From positions 124,001 through 188,000 of the forward strand of contig NZ_FNEE01000002.1 in the NCBI RefSeq assembly GCF_900099905.1: a DNA stretch of 64,000 nt, written 5' to 3'. Below are positions 62,704-64,000 of this stretch, in pieces; position 1 is the stretch's first letter; the number at the start of each line of letters is the position of its first letter. This DNA is from Mesorhizobium muleiense (GTDB lineage Bacteria; Pseudomonadota; Alphaproteobacteria; Rhizobiales; Rhizobiaceae). Below the pieces are notes generated by a model. It worked only from the letters and a program-made list of their open reading frames with translations. It was not told the DNA's origin and searched no databases. Position numbers and translations under genes: made by a program.

Positions 62704-64000
62704 ATGAGCCAACCCTCTCAAGGCGAAAAGCAGCCCGACAACGCGAAAAGCGTCGATCACCTCGAACGTGGCCGAAGGCATTATGAGCAACGGGCCTGGG
62801 CCGACGCCTACGAAGCGCTTGTACTTGCGGACAGCACTTGCCCTCTGGGGACCGACGACCTCGAACGGCTCGCGATGTCGGCGTATCTGATCGGTCGCGA
62901 ACAGGATTATCTCAAAGCGCTCGATCGAGCCCATCGAGCTTTCCTCGATGCCGATGAGTGTGCGCGCGCGGCCCGCTGCGCGTTCTGGATCGGGTTGTGC
63001 CTTCTCTTTCGGGGCGAGACCGGTCCAGCGACCGGATGGTTCGGCCGCGCCGAGCGCATCATTGCCCGAGAAGGAGGCGAGTGCGCTGAGGAGGGATATG
63101 TGTTGCTGTCCCGCGCGGCGCGGTGTCTTGCTGAGTCGGATTCGCAAGGGGCATACGACGCCGCAGCAAAGGGGGTCGAAGTCGGAGAGCGTTTCAGGGA
63201 ACCGGATTTGATCGCCTGTACCCGTCACCTTCAGGGTCAGGCCCTCCTGCAACAGTGGCAGGTCGAACAAGGCCTCGCGCTGCTTGACGAGGCCATGGTC
63301 TCGGTGGTCGCCGGAGAGCTGTCCCCGCGCATGACCGGTCTGATCTATTGCAGCGTCATAGATAGCTGCATGCAATTCTATGCGTTCGACCGCGCTCGGG
63401 AATGGACTTTCGCGCTATCGAGATGGTGCGAAGGACAGTCGCAGCTCGTCAGCTTTACAGGCGCCTGCCTCGTGCATCGGGCGGAGATCATGCAGCTGCA
63501 AGGTGCATGGCCGGATGCGGTCGAAGAAGCGCATCGCGCTTGCTCCGGATTTCCCGAAGAAGTCGGGCAGCAGCCTCCAGCCGCGGCGTTCTATCGGCGA
63601 GGAGAATTGCATCGCCTTCGGGGCGAATTCACGGCCGCCGAGGAGGCCTATCGGGACGCCAGCGCCCGTGGGCTCGAACCGCAGCCTGGGCTCGCCTTGT
63701 TGCGGATGGCGCAAGGGCGCCTTGACGCGGCGACCATCGCAATTCGTCGTACCGTGAACGGCACATCCGATCGACTTCAGCGTGCAAAACTGCTTCCGGC
63801 CTGCGTTGAGATCATGCTGGCAGCGGGCGATGTCGCAGGAGCGCGCGACGCCTGCCGGGAACTGGAGGAGATTGCCCAGGATATCGGGGTGGCGGTGCTG
63901 GGCGGAATGGCGGCACATGCCCGCGGATCCGTCGAGTTGGCAGAAGGCGATGCCGCGGCGGCACTTTGGTCCCTGCGTCAGGCCTTCGAATTCTGGCACA
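62704..64000 (+). CDS. TPR-repeat transcriptional regulator (LuxR type), runs off right edge
   Basis: The frame from ATG 62704, preceded by GGAGGAACG, is open for 432 codons to the window edge. It consists of helical TPR-like repeats (HLERGRRHYEQRAWADAYEAL, shown as HYEQRAWADAYEAL; AALLRM-type and ACRELEEIAQDIGVAVLGG segments). Such proteins usually end in a LuxR helix-turn-helix, but that part lies outside the window, so the regulator call is inference. No ligand is known. Only the first half of the likely product is visible. Confidence 0.75.
   Translation, partial: MSQPSQGEKQPDNAKSVDHLERGRRHYEQRAWADAYEALVLADSTCPLGTDDLERLAMSAYLIGREQDYLKALDRAHRAFLDADECARAARCAFWIGLCLLFRGETGPATGWFGRAERIIAREGGECAEEGYVLLSRAARCLAESDSQGAYDAAAKGVEVGERFREPDLIACTRHLQGQALLQQWQVEQGLALLDEAMVSVVAGELSPRMTGLIYCSVIDSCMQFYAFDRAREWTFALSRWCEGQSQLVSFTGACLVHRAEIMQLQGAWPDAVEEAHRACSGFPEEVGQQPPAAAFYRRGELHRLRGEFTAAEEAYRDASARGLEPQPGLALLRMAQGRLDAATIAIRRTVNGTSDRLQRAKLLPACVEIMLAAGDVAGARDACRELEEIAQDIGVAVLGGMAAHARGSVELAEGDAAAALWSLRQAFEFWH

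Overview
The window looks like chromosome of a nitrogen-cycle alphaproteobacterium of the Rhizobiales, most likely Mesorhizobium or a close relative. This is inferred from gene content and order, chiefly the dusB(nifR3)-ntrB-ntrC-ntrY-ntrX-dat-hfq-hflX block facing mazG and the tRNA-Ser / rlpA / dac / tmk-holB-metG-tatD block, and from a rhizobial-type intergenic palindrome at 54741-54790. No database search was run.

Layout. (1) 1-8.7 kb is accessory DNA: the end of a sensor kinase, LysR and AraC regulators, several short proteins, a dead LigD-type ligase, a phospholipase D/cardiolipin synthase and an endonuclease/phosphatase-family protein. (2) 9.1-27.6 kb is an exopolysaccharide island. A leftward operon makes a nucleotide-activated amino sugar and its lipid-linked initiator (nucleotidyltransferase, aminotransferase, initiating sugar transferase, LegB-like 4,6-dehydratase). 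Then come a secreted propeller-like protein, a FemAB-type transferase, and a long rightward run: DUF3473 deacetylase, GT4 glycosyltransferase, polymerase, Wzc-like protein, two P-loop kinases, flippase, LuxR-type regulator and ExoF/Wza-like exporter. The island is bracketed by two ~260-bp direct repeats (8522-8780 and 27817-28076), the second being a stray copy of the 3' end of the endonuclease gene. (3) 28.3-31.5 kb is a decayed strip ending at a tRNA-Ser whose 3' end is duplicated 1.26 kb away, as expected of an integration site. (4) 31.9-40 kb is conserved housekeeping DNA: envelope maintenance, dTMP kinase, DNA polymerase III delta prime, MetRS, TatD, a metallo-hydrolase and a YbaK deacylase. 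(5) 40-44.5 kb has a TetR / homocysteine methyltransferase divergent pair, then a row of broken genes. (6) 44.5-48.6 kb holds a Bax-inhibitor protein, an ECF sigma/anti-sigma pair, and a 1.7-kb cassette bounded by Tn3-type inverted repeats and 6-bp target repeats, carrying an OmpA-like gene and a partner. (7) 48.6-62.3 kb is core again: OpgC, an aminotransferase, MazG, and the hflX/hfq/dat/ntr/dusB series. (8) After 62.4 kb the same Tn3-type end recurs beside a TPR regulator that runs off the window.

How they work together. The EPS genes form a nearly complete Wzx/Wzy-type route: activated sugar, lipid-linked start, chain building, flipping, polymerisation, export and modification. The gene set resembles exosortase-linked EPS clusters but no exosortase is present. 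The ntr genes form the nitrogen-sensing circuit next to Hfq. Most of the unusual signal lies in the accessory parts: repeats flanking the island, a duplicated tRNA end, a Tn3-derived cassette, at least seven broken genes, and a nucleotidyltransferase-kinase fusion of unknown role in the EPS operon.
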